DNA from: a virus
Virus record (IMG/VR): IMGVR_UViG_3300037156_000432
Span: 1-41,615 of that record
DNA length: 41,615 nucleotides
Direction: 5' to 3' (one strand)
Positions 7,287 to 13,813 of the stretch are shown here, one piece after another. A program made the translations under genes and the position numbers. The notes beneath the pieces were generated by a model. The model saw only the letters and a program-made list of their open reading frames with translations, made no database searches and was not told the origin of the DNA. Each line of letters begins with the position of its first letter. Positions within the stretch are counted from its first letter, which is position 1.

Positions 7287-7347
7287 TTTGCAAATATCGT
7301 CAATAGCCGATTTGCATATATCGTTATCTCGCCGATTTGGTTTTGCA
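7287..7347. promoter_or_regulatory. left operator/promoter region with TTTGCA half-sites
   Basis: Three copies of TTTGCA (7287-7292, 7311-7316, and TTTTGCA at 7341-7347) lie in the AT-richer gap between the left operon (start 7230) and the plus-strand gene at 7394. They match the half-sites of the palindromes between cI and cro, so the CI-like repressor probably binds here too. Two of them are followed by near-identical AATATCG/TATATCG. No clean -35/-10 pair could be assigned. Confidence 0.5.
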
Positions 7348-7393
7348 CCTCGAACGTGCCAGCATTCCGTTACCTGATAGGGGATTGGCCGCC

Positions 7394-7732
7394 ATGGAAT
7401 GCGAGTTCTGCAAGGAGCCTATGAACGACGACGCTGTGATCTGCCCACACTGTAGGCGCGAACCATCGGCCATCTTGGCTGCAAAACGGCAACGTCGGGT
7501 CGGCTGCGGTTTCGTCGTTGTTGGCGTTGTCGCCGCGGCGCTAATCGGTTTGGTTGCCTTGGGCAATGCAGACCAACGAACCCCGAGCCAGCGCGCCAAG
7601 GCGGCGTGCGACGAACAGTTTCCCTATGACACCGAAGCCTCGCAGACGTGTCAGATCAAGCTGTTGGCCGGATCGCTTTTGCGCCAACAGGATGAACAGC
7701 AGGAAGCCGCAAAGCGGGCCGCCGGCCTTTAG
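7394..7732 (+). CDS. zinc-ribbon membrane protein, 112 aa
   Basis: The N-terminus MECEFCKEPMNDDAVICPHC is a double-CxxC zinc ribbon. A basic linker (AAKRQRR) leads to one transmembrane helix at about 38-60 (GCGFVVVGVVAAALIGLVAL), and the rest is a polar, probably periplasmic domain with two Cys that could form a disulfide. ATG 7394 places the ribbon at the extreme N-terminus. The gene is alone on the plus strand between left-operon promoter and cI, and its stop overlaps the cI stop tail-to-tail by a few bases. A gene in this slot is probably expressed from the prophage, perhaps as an accessory (moron) gene; function unknown. Confidence 0.75.
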   Translation: MECEFCKEPMNDDAVICPHCRREPSAILAAKRQRRVGCGFVVVGVVAAALIGLVALGNADQRTPSQRAKAACDEQFPYDTEASQTCQIKLLAGSLLRQQDEQQEAAKRAAGL

Positions 7733-8376
7733 CCGACGCCAAATGTCGACCCGACCACGGCGTCCAGCCCCGCGGCTTCCCGGAGCGGAACGCGGATGTC
7801 GGTTTTTTCCTTCGGGTTCAGCTGGGTCAGGAACAAGGTCTGTTCGTCCTGGCCCGCGTAGAACTTGACGATGGCCTCACCGCTGGTCAGGCGGATGACG
7901 CACAGTTGCCCCTTCAACGGTCTCCGGTTGCGGATGGCATAGCCGACCTCGCCGTCGTTCAGGCGCGGTGACACGCTGTCGCCGAAACAGATGAAGGCGT
8001 AGGCCTGCCGCGATCCGCGTTGCGCCGGGTGGATCGGAACGACGCCGACCCGCGCATCCTCGTTGATCCGCAGCGATGCTCCGGCGGCGTTGGCGTATCC
8101 GAACAGTGGGACCGAATCGGCCGTGTCCGTCAGGTTAGGCGCGACAGGATCTTCGCTCGGGTGCGCAGCCACCAGTTCGCGCAGGGCGTCCATTTCATCG
8201 CTGATCACCTTGCGGCTGCCGGTGCTCATGCGGCTCACGTCGTAGTGCTGGTACGAGCGGCCGAGCCGCCGCGTCAGATAGTCCGCAACTTCTTTTTGGG
8301 TGCGTCCGGATGCCTCAAGGAGGGCGATCACCTCCTTATTGGGGGTCGTTTTTCCGGGTTTTGGAGCGCGCGTCAT
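7729..8376 (-). CDS. CI-like phage repressor with S24 peptidase domain, 215 aa
   Basis: An N-terminal helix-turn-helix (NKEVIALLEASGRTQKEVAD, then DVSRMSTGSRKV, about 13-57) is followed by a linker and a LexA/CI-type S24 domain. FICFGDSVSPRLNDGE supplies the likely catalytic Ser134, and GEAIVKFY the Lys172; an Ala-Gly pair in NAAGAS (about 96-100) is a candidate self-cleavage site. Such repressors keep the prophage silent and are inactivated by RecA after DNA damage. ATG 8376 was chosen at the start of the conserved region; GGAGG is only one base upstream, so the exact start is not certain. A palindromic operator begins ten bases upstream, consistent with autoregulation. Confidence 0.88.
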   Translation of the reverse strand: MTRAPKPGKTTPNKEVIALLEASGRTQKEVADYLTRRLGRSYQHYDVSRMSTGSRKVISDEMDALRELVAAHPSEDPVAPNLTDTADSVPLFGYANAAGASLRINEDARVGVVPIHPAQRGSRQAYAFICFGDSVSPRLNDGEVGYAIRNRRPLKGQLCVIRLTSGEAIVKFYAGQDEQTLFLTQLNPKEKTDIRVPLREAAGLDAVVGSTFGVG

Positions 8377-8385
8377 GCCTCCACT

Positions 8386-8462
8386 TTTTGCAGGGAATGC
8401 AAAACTTGACGATTGACGGGTTTTGCAAATCAGCGGAACCGGGTTTTGCATAGTCTGCAAAT
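8386..8462. promoter_or_regulatory. right operator region between cI and cro (TTTTGCA palindromes)
   Basis: TTTTGCA-GGGAA-TGCAAAA (8386-8404) is a perfect interrupted palindrome. TTTTGCA-TAGTC-TGCAAAT (8444-8462) is a second with the same five-base spacer. A single half-site, TTTTGCA (8421-8427), lies between. Three sites between divergent cI and cro genes mirror lambda OR1-3. TTGACG occurs twice at 8406-8418 but no convincing -10 at 17 bp follows. Confidence 0.7.
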
Positions 8463-8476
8463 GGCCAAGGTTGGCG

Positions 8477-8728
8477 ATGAACGCAACGAAAAAGATGGAC
8501 GCCTTCGGGATGAAGGCTCTGGAAGCGGCGACGGGGCGCAACCTGGTCACGCTCTATCGTTGGCGGCGGGCGTTGCTGGACGGCGGCTCGATCAGCGACC
8601 GCAACAAGCGCGCCCTGATCGACGCGACCCGTCAAGCCGACCAGCCGCTGAGCCTCGCCGACTTTTATCCGCAGGAACTTAGCGGGGCGCCGGCGAACGG
8701 CGCGCAAACATCGGAGCCGGTGCAATGA
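8477..8728 (+). CDS. Cro-like DNA-binding protein, 83 aa
   Basis: A small protein with a helix-turn-helix of the form MKALEAATGRNLVTLYRWRR (about 12-31), as in Cro/YdaS-type regulators. It is divergent from the repressor, directly downstream of three operator sites, and first in the early right operon, the position of cro. The ATG at 8477 has AAGG six bases upstream. Its stop overlaps the next start as ATGA. Expected to bind the same operators and reduce cI transcription; this role is inferred from position and fold. Confidence 0.75.
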   Translation: MNATKKMDAFGMKALEAATGRNLVTLYRWRRALLDGGSISDRNKRALIDATRQADQPLSLADFYPQELSGAPANGAQTSEPVQ

Positions 8729-9156
8729 GCGCTTTTACGCACTATGGGCCACGCCCTTGCGGTGATCAGGGTGACCGCCAGCCGACGTCCGACGAAGACC
8801 TTCAGGTCACCTGTCCGCAATGTCGGCGAGTGAACGGATTTGCGCTGAAAACGCTGACCGATGGAACGCAAATCTATCCGGGCCACACTGAGAAGCGCCC
8901 GGACGGCCAGCAGAAGGACTACGTCGTCCTTTCTGAGAGCGAGCGCGCCAAGGGCTTTGTGCGACCCTACCGCGACGCCTACAGGCATCTGAAATGCGGC
9001 GGTGTCACAACGATGGGCCGCGCACTCTCTGAGACCTACGCCCGCGATCCAGACTTCTACAGCGGGACCTTCTGTTGCGATTGCGGCGCGCACTTCCCCG
9101 TCGGAGATGATGGCGAGTTCGTCTGGATAGCTGACGGCCAACGGGTGGGAACATGA
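8725..9156 (+). CDS. early protein with two zinc ribbons, 143 aa
   Basis: One CxxC occurs near the N-terminus (VTCPQCRRVNGF) and a CxC-type cluster near the end (GTFCCDCGAHFPVGDDGEF). The middle is polar and mixed. ATG 8725 overlaps the cro-like stop as ATGA, so the two are co-translated. The C-terminal CDCGAHFPV box resembles metal-binding boxes in other phage early proteins, but I do not recognise a named family. Function unknown. Confidence 0.7.
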   Translation: MSAFTHYGPRPCGDQGDRQPTSDEDLQVTCPQCRRVNGFALKTLTDGTQIYPGHTEKRPDGQQKDYVVLSESERAKGFVRPYRDAYRHLKCGGVTTMGRALSETYARDPDFYSGTFCCDCGAHFPVGDDGEFVWIADGQRVGT

Positions 9157-9431
9157 CCACCAAGCGCTCCCCGCTCAGTCAACTAAAGGCGCAGGCCGAC
9201 CGAATCGCCGCCACGATCAAGGCTGCCGAGCGAGGCGACAAGATAGACGCGCCGTTCGCACGGAAGATTGCCGAGGCCAGAACCAGGGAGAGTTTCAAAG
9301 TCGGCGTGGTGATGGACGACAAAGTCATCACCATCGACATGCCGTGGACGACAATCCGCTGCACGACCGAAGCGGGGCTTGCCGAATGGGTGCTCGACCA
9401 GATGCGAGAGGCCCGCGATGTCTCCAACTGA
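9153..9431 (+). CDS. hypothetical early protein, 92 aa
   Basis: Not recognised. The N-terminal half is helical and charged (LSQLKAQADRIAATIKAAER), the second half a strand-rich unit (FKVGVVMDDKVITIDMPWTT) followed by a helix (EAGLAEWVLDQMREAR). Start ATG 9153 overlaps the previous stop as ATGA and the 3' end overlaps the next gene by 14 bases. The composition is that of a real soluble protein; no motif identifies its role. Confidence 0.7.
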   Translation: MTTKRSPLSQLKAQADRIAATIKAAERGDKIDAPFARKIAEARTRESFKVGVVMDDKVITIDMPWTTIRCTTEAGLAEWVLDQMREARDVSN

Positions 9432-9786
9432 TCACCGCCAACATCATGCTCGCAACCGCACGCCGGTTCCGACCGACAAGGACCTGGAGCTGTGGCGGCG
9501 GCTGATCGCGCGGGCCAACAAGATGGCGCGGGCGCCGTTGAGCAACGCGCTCGCGCTGGACGGTGCGGCGCGCAGGGCGGCCAAGGCCGTCATGCCTGTC
9601 GGGCATCAGACCGTCGACAGCCCGTTTCACCAGCTCGTGCTGTTGGCCGGCGCATGGCTGGTCATGCCGCTTGATGCTGCCCGCGAGCTAGGCGCGGCGC
9701 GCCTGCAGCGCCTCGCCGCCGAGTGCCAGGCGATCCTGACCGCGCCGCCGCCTGAGCGGCGAACGCGCGCCGATATCGACGGGTGA
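9418..9786 (+). CDS. hypothetical early protein, 122 aa
   Basis: Not recognised. Starts MSPTDHRQHH at ATG 9418, inside the end of the previous gene. A helix-rich protein: KDLELWRRLIARANKMARA, then FHQLVLLAGAWLVMPLDAAR and LGAARLQRLAAECQAIL. One helix is apolar enough to be buried but not clearly membrane-spanning. Its stop overlaps the next GTG start as GTGA. No catalytic signature seen. Confidence 0.65.
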   Translation: MSPTDHRQHHARNRTPVPTDKDLELWRRLIARANKMARAPLSNALALDGAARRAAKAVMPVGHQTVDSPFHQLVLLAGAWLVMPLDAARELGAARLQRLAAECQAILTAPPPERRTRADIDG

Positions 9787-9974
9787 GCAGCATGCGGGGG
9801 GAACAGATCAGATTGGGCGGCGAGCGGCCCAAGCGCATCGACCTGGATGCGGGTGACCGGGGGGGGCTGCGGGAGTGGCTCGAATACGTCGTGGAAACGG
9901 CGATCGCGGCGCTGGACTACCTCGACGAGCCGTTCACGGATCTTGAAGACGGCGACGATGAGGGCGCGCGATGA
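9783..9974 (+). CDS. small acidic protein, 63 aa
   Basis: Not recognised. GTG 9783 overlaps the upstream TGA as GTGA; an ATG three codons later (9792) is an alternative. The C-terminal half is strongly acidic (TAIAALDYLDEPFTDLEDGD), which suggests interaction with a basic partner or DNA mimicry, though the evidence is composition only. The stop overlaps the next ATG as ATGA, so it is part of the coupled early chain. Confidence 0.6.
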   Translation: MSSMRGEQIRLGGERPKRIDLDAGDRGGLREWLEYVVETAIAALDYLDEPFTDLEDGDDEGAR

Positions 9975-10231
9975 GTGACCTTCGCAAGGGCCTCGGCGCC
10001 CAGAGCGGCCATCACCGGATCGAGATCGGCGCATGCGTCGTCCTTGGCGCTGGATGGCGGGTCGCGCTGCTGTTCGAGGGCCAGCTGATCAGCATGTCGC
10101 CGGCCAAGGCGCGGCGGTTGGCGCGGGGCTTCGAAACCCCGGAGGCGGCCGTCGCCGGCGTCGGCTGGGTCGCCGACTCGCTGCGCCAGTTCGCCGACCA
10201 GGTCGAGGCCGCGACGGCGGTGAAGCACTGA
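9971..10231 (+). CDS. hypothetical early protein, 86 aa
   Basis: Not recognised. An N-terminal beta-like unit (HRIEIGACVVLGAGWRVALL, EGQLISMSPAKARRLARGF) is followed by a helical part (VGWVADSLRQFADQVEAATA). The stretch SMSPAKARRLARGF recalls small phage proteins in which a strand leads into an 'AxxLAxxL' helix, but no family name can be given. ATG 9971 overlaps the preceding stop (ATGA); its TGA shares a base with the ATG of the next gene. Confidence 0.65.
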   Translation: MSDLRKGLGAQSGHHRIEIGACVVLGAGWRVALLFEGQLISMSPAKARRLARGFETPEAAVAGVGWVADSLRQFADQVEAATAVKH

Positions 10232-10587
10232 TGCCGACAGAGAAGGACGATCCCATCATGTTCTACAGCGGCATTAAGGTCGCTGATCGGCCTGCCACCG
10301 CGCCTAGGTTCGTTCGCCCGGATTTGCTGGAAGGCGATATCCAGGAATGTCCGCGGAGTGGTCGCCGAGACGTTCGGAACCCCGTGCTTGGGCTTAGCGC
10401 CGCCAAGCGCATCCTGGCGCTTTCACCTGACGTTCGCGACCTCCTGGCCGACCTATTGTTTGAGCTGGCGCGGGACTGTCAGGAGCGCGCGCAAAAGTGC
10501 TGGCGCACGCACAAGGCTCCGATGGCCGTCTATTGGAAGGCGGTCGGCGTCTACGCCAAGCACATCGGCCGAGCGGTGCGGGCGTGA
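10231..10587 (+). CDS. hypothetical early protein, 118 aa
   Basis: Not recognised. The start ATG 10231 (MPTEKDDPIMFYSGIKVADR) is coupled as TGATG. The N-terminal third is extended and polar; the C-terminal part is a helical domain (SAAKRILALSPDVRDLLADL, then FELARDCQERAQKC and a Trp/Tyr-rich helix ending HIGRAVRA). That helical pattern suggests a nucleic-acid or protein-binding bundle. Its stop overlaps the GTG of the sulfotransferase-like gene, so the two are translated together. Confidence 0.65.
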   Translation: MPTEKDDPIMFYSGIKVADRPATAPRFVRPDLLEGDIQECPRSGRRDVRNPVLGLSAAKRILALSPDVRDLLADLLFELARDCQERAQKCWRTHKAPMAVYWKAVGVYAKHIGRAVRA

Positions 10588-11201
10588 TCCTGATCCCCGA
10601 AATCAAAACCGTTCTGATTCTCGTCCCGCGCACCGGCAGCGGATCGCTGCGGCGCGCAGTCATGGCGGCTTATCCCGAGGCGATGCTGATCTATCGGCAC
10701 ATGGAGGCCGATGGCGTTCCGCACGGCTATGACCATTGGGCCAAGGTTGGCGTGATCAGGAATCCCGTCGAGCGGCTGTGGTCGCTCTACAAGTTTCTGC
10801 GCAACTTCGGCGGCGACCATGATCCCGCCTATATCGCGGCAATGCGGGCGTCCGCGCGGCGATCCTTCAGTAGCTGGGTCACCGAAAACGAGGTGGTTTT
10901 CACAAGCCCCTATGACCGGAGCGGGCGCGGGCGGTTTTTCCCTGGCTTCACCGTGCGGCATCCGCTGCCAGAGAATCGCAAAAGCCAGCAAATCTATCTG
11001 CGCCCCGATCTCGGGACCGAGATCATTGCCTATGAAGATTTGGAATTATTGGCCGATCGGCTGTCCGTGGTCCTGGATTCGAACCGCAGCAATGTCACGC
11101 CGACCGACGCCGCGCCGGACCTCGACGCCGACGCCGCGCGATATCTCCAGACATGGTTTGCCTGGGATTTCGAGACGCACGCGCGGACGTGGTATCGCTG
11201 A
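10584..11201 (+). CDS. sulfotransferase-like P-loop protein, 205 aa
   Basis: The N-terminus LILVPRTGSGSLRRAV (about 11-26) fits the 5'-phosphosulfate-binding loop of PAPS-dependent sulfotransferases (PK/RTGSTS-type). VIRNPVERLWSLYKFL (57-72) fits the 3'-phosphate-binding motif with Arg59 and Ser67. These two motifs in this spacing define the sulfotransferase fold. The C-terminal half keeps an IIAYEDLELLADRL box, similar to the helix following the fold core. It is short for the family, and the second residue of the loop region differs from the usual Thr/Ser pattern, so activity is not assured. GTG 10584 overlaps the upstream stop as GTGA and its stop overlaps the methylase ATG. The substrate is unknown; cell-surface sugar or a small molecule are possible. 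Confidence 0.75.
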   Translation: MILIPEIKTVLILVPRTGSGSLRRAVMAAYPEAMLIYRHMEADGVPHGYDHWAKVGVIRNPVERLWSLYKFLRNFGGDHDPAYIAAMRASARRSFSSWVTENEVVFTSPYDRSGRGRFFPGFTVRHPLPENRKSQQIYLRPDLGTEIIAYEDLELLADRLSVVLDSNRSNVTPTDAAPDLDADAARYLQTWFAWDFETHARTWYR

Positions 11202-11857
11202 TGCGCTCCCCCGACCACAAGGCGATCATGGCGTCGCGCCTGGCGCCCGACGATGACACCGACTTTTTCCCGACGCCGCCCTGGGGCGCGCGCGCGGGCG
11301 CCGAGATCATCCGGCGGATCGATCCGGCGGCGCGGACGGTGTGGGAGCCGGCTTGCGGGGCCGGCCACATGGTCCACGGGCTGAGCGACTATTTCGAGCG
11401 CGTCTATGCGTCCGACGCCTATGATTACCAGTGGGGCCATCGGCTGTTCGACTTCATCGATCCAAGCCTGCGGGCGCCGATCGTCGCCGACTGGATCATG
11501 ACCAATCCGCCGTTCGACACGAAGGTCGAGCCGTTCATTCGGCTGGCCTATGCCCGCGCGCGGCGCGGGGTGGCCGTGCTGTTGCAGTTGCGGGCGCTGG
11601 AGGGGCAAAAGCGCTTCCGGCTGTTCGACGAAATCAAGCTGACCGCCTTCGCGCCCTTCGCCGAGCGGCTGGTGATCCTGAAAGGCCGCTACGATCCGAC
11701 CCGGACCACGGCGACGGCCTACGCCTGGTACTTCATCCGCAAGCCGGTAGCCGGGTTCGAACTGCCGGACCATGAAGGCCTGCGCATGCCGATCCCGCCG
11801 GGAACCCAGGCGCGACTGACGCGCGCGAGTGATGCGCGGTTCGCGGTGTCGGCATGA
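11201..11857 (+). CDS. DNA adenine-type methyltransferase, 218 aa
   Basis: An SAM-dependent methylase of the N6-adenine class. The order is FFPTPPWG (about 22-29), the SAM-binding motif WEPACGAGHM (48-57), an acidic strand end SDAYDY (71-76) and catalytic motif IV TNPPF (101-105). The C-terminal part (RARRGVAVLLQLRALEGQKR) contains the usual strand after motif IV, and the protein is compact with no visible restriction partner. ATG 11201 shares its A with the sulfotransferase-like stop. Probably an orphan methylase protecting phage DNA or altering regulation; target sequence unknown. Motif IV could in principle act on other substrates. Confidence 0.82.
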   Translation: MRSPDHKAIMASRLAPDDDTDFFPTPPWGARAGAEIIRRIDPAARTVWEPACGAGHMVHGLSDYFERVYASDAYDYQWGHRLFDFIDPSLRAPIVADWIMTNPPFDTKVEPFIRLAYARARRGVAVLLQLRALEGQKRFRLFDEIKLTAFAPFAERLVILKGRYDPTRTTATAYAWYFIRKPVAGFELPDHEGLRMPIPPGTQARLTRASDARFAVSA

Positions 11858-12246
11858 GGAGTTGGACGGTCGCGGCGTTGACGGACGGCGAGCGCACCTG
11901 GGGGCTTGCCGATGTCCTGGCGCTTGAGGCCGAGAACGCGCGCCTTCGGGGCCTGATTGGCGCGCCGGAACTGGCCGACTTCACAACCGGCGTGGTGCTT
12001 GAGGCGGCCCATCAGCGGCTGCGCTGGGGATCGGAACATGACGCGGGTAAGACGGCGGCGGACTGGTTTTGGCTGCTGGGTTATCTGGCCGGCAAAGCCC
12101 TCGCCTCGGCGATGTCTGGCGACACGGACAAATTGCTTCACCACTGCATTTCCAGCGGCGCCGTCCTTGCGAACTGGCACGCCCAGGCGAGCGGGCGAAA
12201 CCCCGCAATGCGCCCCGGAATCGATACGCCGGAGGTCGATGTATGA
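11854..12246 (+). CDS. conserved phage protein, 130 aa
   Basis: The central block (VVLEAAHQRLRWGSEHDAGK, ADWFWLLGYLAGKALASA, DKLLHHCISSGAVLANWHAQ) is one I have seen in many temperate phages. It is all-helical and resembles MazG-type nucleotide-binding helices in pattern (E-x-H-Q-R and E-H-D), but the MazG ExxE signature is incomplete. I do not assign an activity. An N-terminal segment of about 45 residues contains a short coiled-coil-like helix. ATG 11854 overlaps the methylase stop as ATGA, and its stop overlaps the primase ATG. Confidence 0.7.
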   Translation: MRSWTVAALTDGERTWGLADVLALEAENARLRGLIGAPELADFTTGVVLEAAHQRLRWGSEHDAGKTAADWFWLLGYLAGKALASAMSGDTDKLLHHCISSGAVLANWHAQASGRNPAMRPGIDTPEVDV

Positions 12247-13430
12247 CCTTGCGCCCGAATCTTGGCCCGCTGTTCGACAAGGCGCGCGCCGACGCCGATC
12301 TGGAGAAGGTCGGGGGTGTGAAGCTGTATGGCGGTGGCCAGCAGCGGCGCGGGGAATGCCCAATCTGTCACGCCTCCAAGGGCAAGAAGGCCGGCGGGGC
12401 GTTCGCGGCTTGGCCGAAAACCGCACGCTGGCATTGCTACAGCTGCGAGCGGTCCGGCGACGTTGTCGACCTGGAACACATCCTGCGCAGCCGCGGCGAT
12501 GAGACGCTGAAGGATGCGGCCGAACGGCTGGTCGGGACGAACTGGGCCAATCAGCCGGCGCCCGTCGCCGGGCCGCGCGTGTCGTCGTCGGCGCCCGATC
12601 CCGCCGACACATGGAAGCTCGATCTGGCCCGCGCGCTGTGGCTGGACAGCCGCCGAGCGCCGGGAACGCCGGTGGAGACCTATCTGCGCGCGCGCGGGAT
12701 CGCCGGGTGGGTGCTGGACAAGGCGCTGGGGCGGCTGCGCTACCATCCGGCGGCCTATCACCATGGCGGACCCGGGCGCGAGGTCTGTGCGCCGGCGATG
12801 ATCGGCCTGGTCAAGGTCGGGGCGGGCGCGACGGGCGGCGTGCATGTGACCTATCTGCGGCCGGATGGACGCGGCAAATCGGCGCTTGATCCGGCAAAAA
12901 AGATGTGGGGTCCGCAAGGGCTGGACGGCGCGCCCGGCGGCGTCTGGCTGACCTCGGTGAACGACAATGCCGGCCCGTTGATCGTGGCCGAGGGGATCGA
13001 AAGCGCGCTGTCGGCGGCGATGCTGATCGGCGGCGAATGCCGGATCGCCGCGGCGCTGTCGCTGGGGCATCTGCAGGGCGGATGGGTGCTGGACGCCTAT
13101 GGCCGGCTCGATCCGGACTGTGTGCGCGGCGATCCGGAACGGCCGCCGTTCCTGTGGGCCGCGCCGGCGGATCGGCCATGGAAGAGCGTCGTGATCGCCG
13201 TCGACCGCGACATGAAGCCGGTCAGGGTCAAATGCCGCAAAGCCGCCGGCGGCACATACCAGCGCGCCCTGACGGCGGACGAGCGGGCGCGGATCTGCGC
13301 CGCCCTGGCCGAAGACGCCTGGCGCCGGATCGGCACGCACGCCGTGCGTTCGATCGCGCCGGCGGCAGGGCGGGATTTCAACGATGAACTGTGCGCGCGG
13401 ATTCGCGACGGGTGGAGTGTCGCGGCGTGA
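12243..13430 (+). CDS. DNA primase (CHC2 zinc finger plus Toprim), 395 aa
   Basis: Makes RNA primers for phage replication. The N-terminal zinc finger uses Cys39, Cys42, Cys65 and Cys68 (CPICHASKG ... WHCYSC). A central linker domain follows (about 110-230, DTWKLDLARALWLDS, ETYLRARGI). The Toprim domain has the motif LIVAEGIESALSAAML (about 245-260) and the metal-binding SVVIAVDRDMKP (about 318-329), and the C-terminus ends RDFNDEL, typical of Toprim_3 phage primases. ATG 12243 overlaps the preceding stop as ATGA. It lies directly before the SF3 helicase gene, so together they form the replication module. Contains one copy of the dispersed palindrome (encoding THAVR). Confidence 0.9.
   Translation: MTLRPNLGPLFDKARADADLEKVGGVKLYGGGQQRRGECPICHASKGKKAGGAFAAWPKTARWHCYSCERSGDVVDLEHILRSRGDETLKDAAERLVGTNWANQPAPVAGPRVSSSAPDPADTWKLDLARALWLDSRRAPGTPVETYLRARGIAGWVLDKALGRLRYHPAAYHHGGPGREVCAPAMIGLVKVGAGATGGVHVTYLRPDGRGKSALDPAKKMWGPQGLDGAPGGVWLTSVNDNAGPLIVAEGIESALSAAMLIGGECRIAAALSLGHLQGGWVLDAYGRLDPDCVRGDPERPPFLWAAPADRPWKSVVIAVDRDMKPVRVKCRKAAGGTYQRALTADERARICAALAEDAWRRIGTHAVRSIAPAAGRDFNDELCARIRDGWSVAA
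13335..13349. repeat. dispersed 15-bp palindrome, copy 2
   Basis: ACGCACGCCGTGCGT inside the primase gene near its 3' end, read as THAVR. Perfect 7-bp arms. Confidence 0.85.
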
Positions 13431-13813
13431 GCGTTTGGCCACTTTTTGAATATTCGATCGACGAGTTCGACGGCGTGACAACGGCCGCGACCCGCCAGAA
13501 GGCGGTATGGGCCTTGTTTCAGGGCTATCGGGAGTCGGTCTGGCGCATCGATTTCGGCGAGTTTCTGCGGGTGCTGAAGATCAAGCGCCGCGTCAAGCCG
13601 CTGTTTGACGACGGCTATGGGTCAGTGCGCCGGCAGTACGGGGTGAATCCGCACATCGGGCAGCGCATCCGCCTGATCAACGAAGGCTCTCAGCCCGGCA
13701 AGGAAGGCAACGTCATCTATCCGGGACGGAGCACATGCATGGTGCACGTCGCCTATGATGACAGCCCTCATTCGGTGATCGTTCACCCGATGAATGTGGA
13801 GCTGCTGCCTTGA
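13427..13813 (+). CDS. hypothetical protein between primase and helicase, 128 aa
   Basis: Not recognised. GTG 13427 overlaps the primase stop as GTGA, and its stop overlaps the TTG start of the helicase. Begins MSVWPLFEYSIDEFDGVTTA and contains an N-terminal helical segment, a basic strand (FLRVLKIKRRVKPLFDD) and a beta-rich C-terminus (VIYPGRSTCMVHVAYDDSPH). Its sandwiching between the replication genes suggests a helper such as a loader or single-strand-binding accessory, but no signature supports one. Confidence 0.65.
   Translation: MSVWPLFEYSIDEFDGVTTAATRQKAVWALFQGYRESVWRIDFGEFLRVLKIKRRVKPLFDDGYGSVRRQYGVNPHIGQRIRLINEGSQPGKEGNVIYPGRSTCMVHVAYDDSPHSVIVHPMNVELLP

Noticed and set aside
8406-8456. 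A sigma70-type promoter built on the TTGACG pair at 8406-8418
   Set aside because: No acceptable -10 sequence is found 16-18 bases downstream, so only operators are reported.
10594-10620. A riboswitch or other structured leader within the early operon
   Set aside because: Genes overlap almost without gaps here, leaving no room for a leader.
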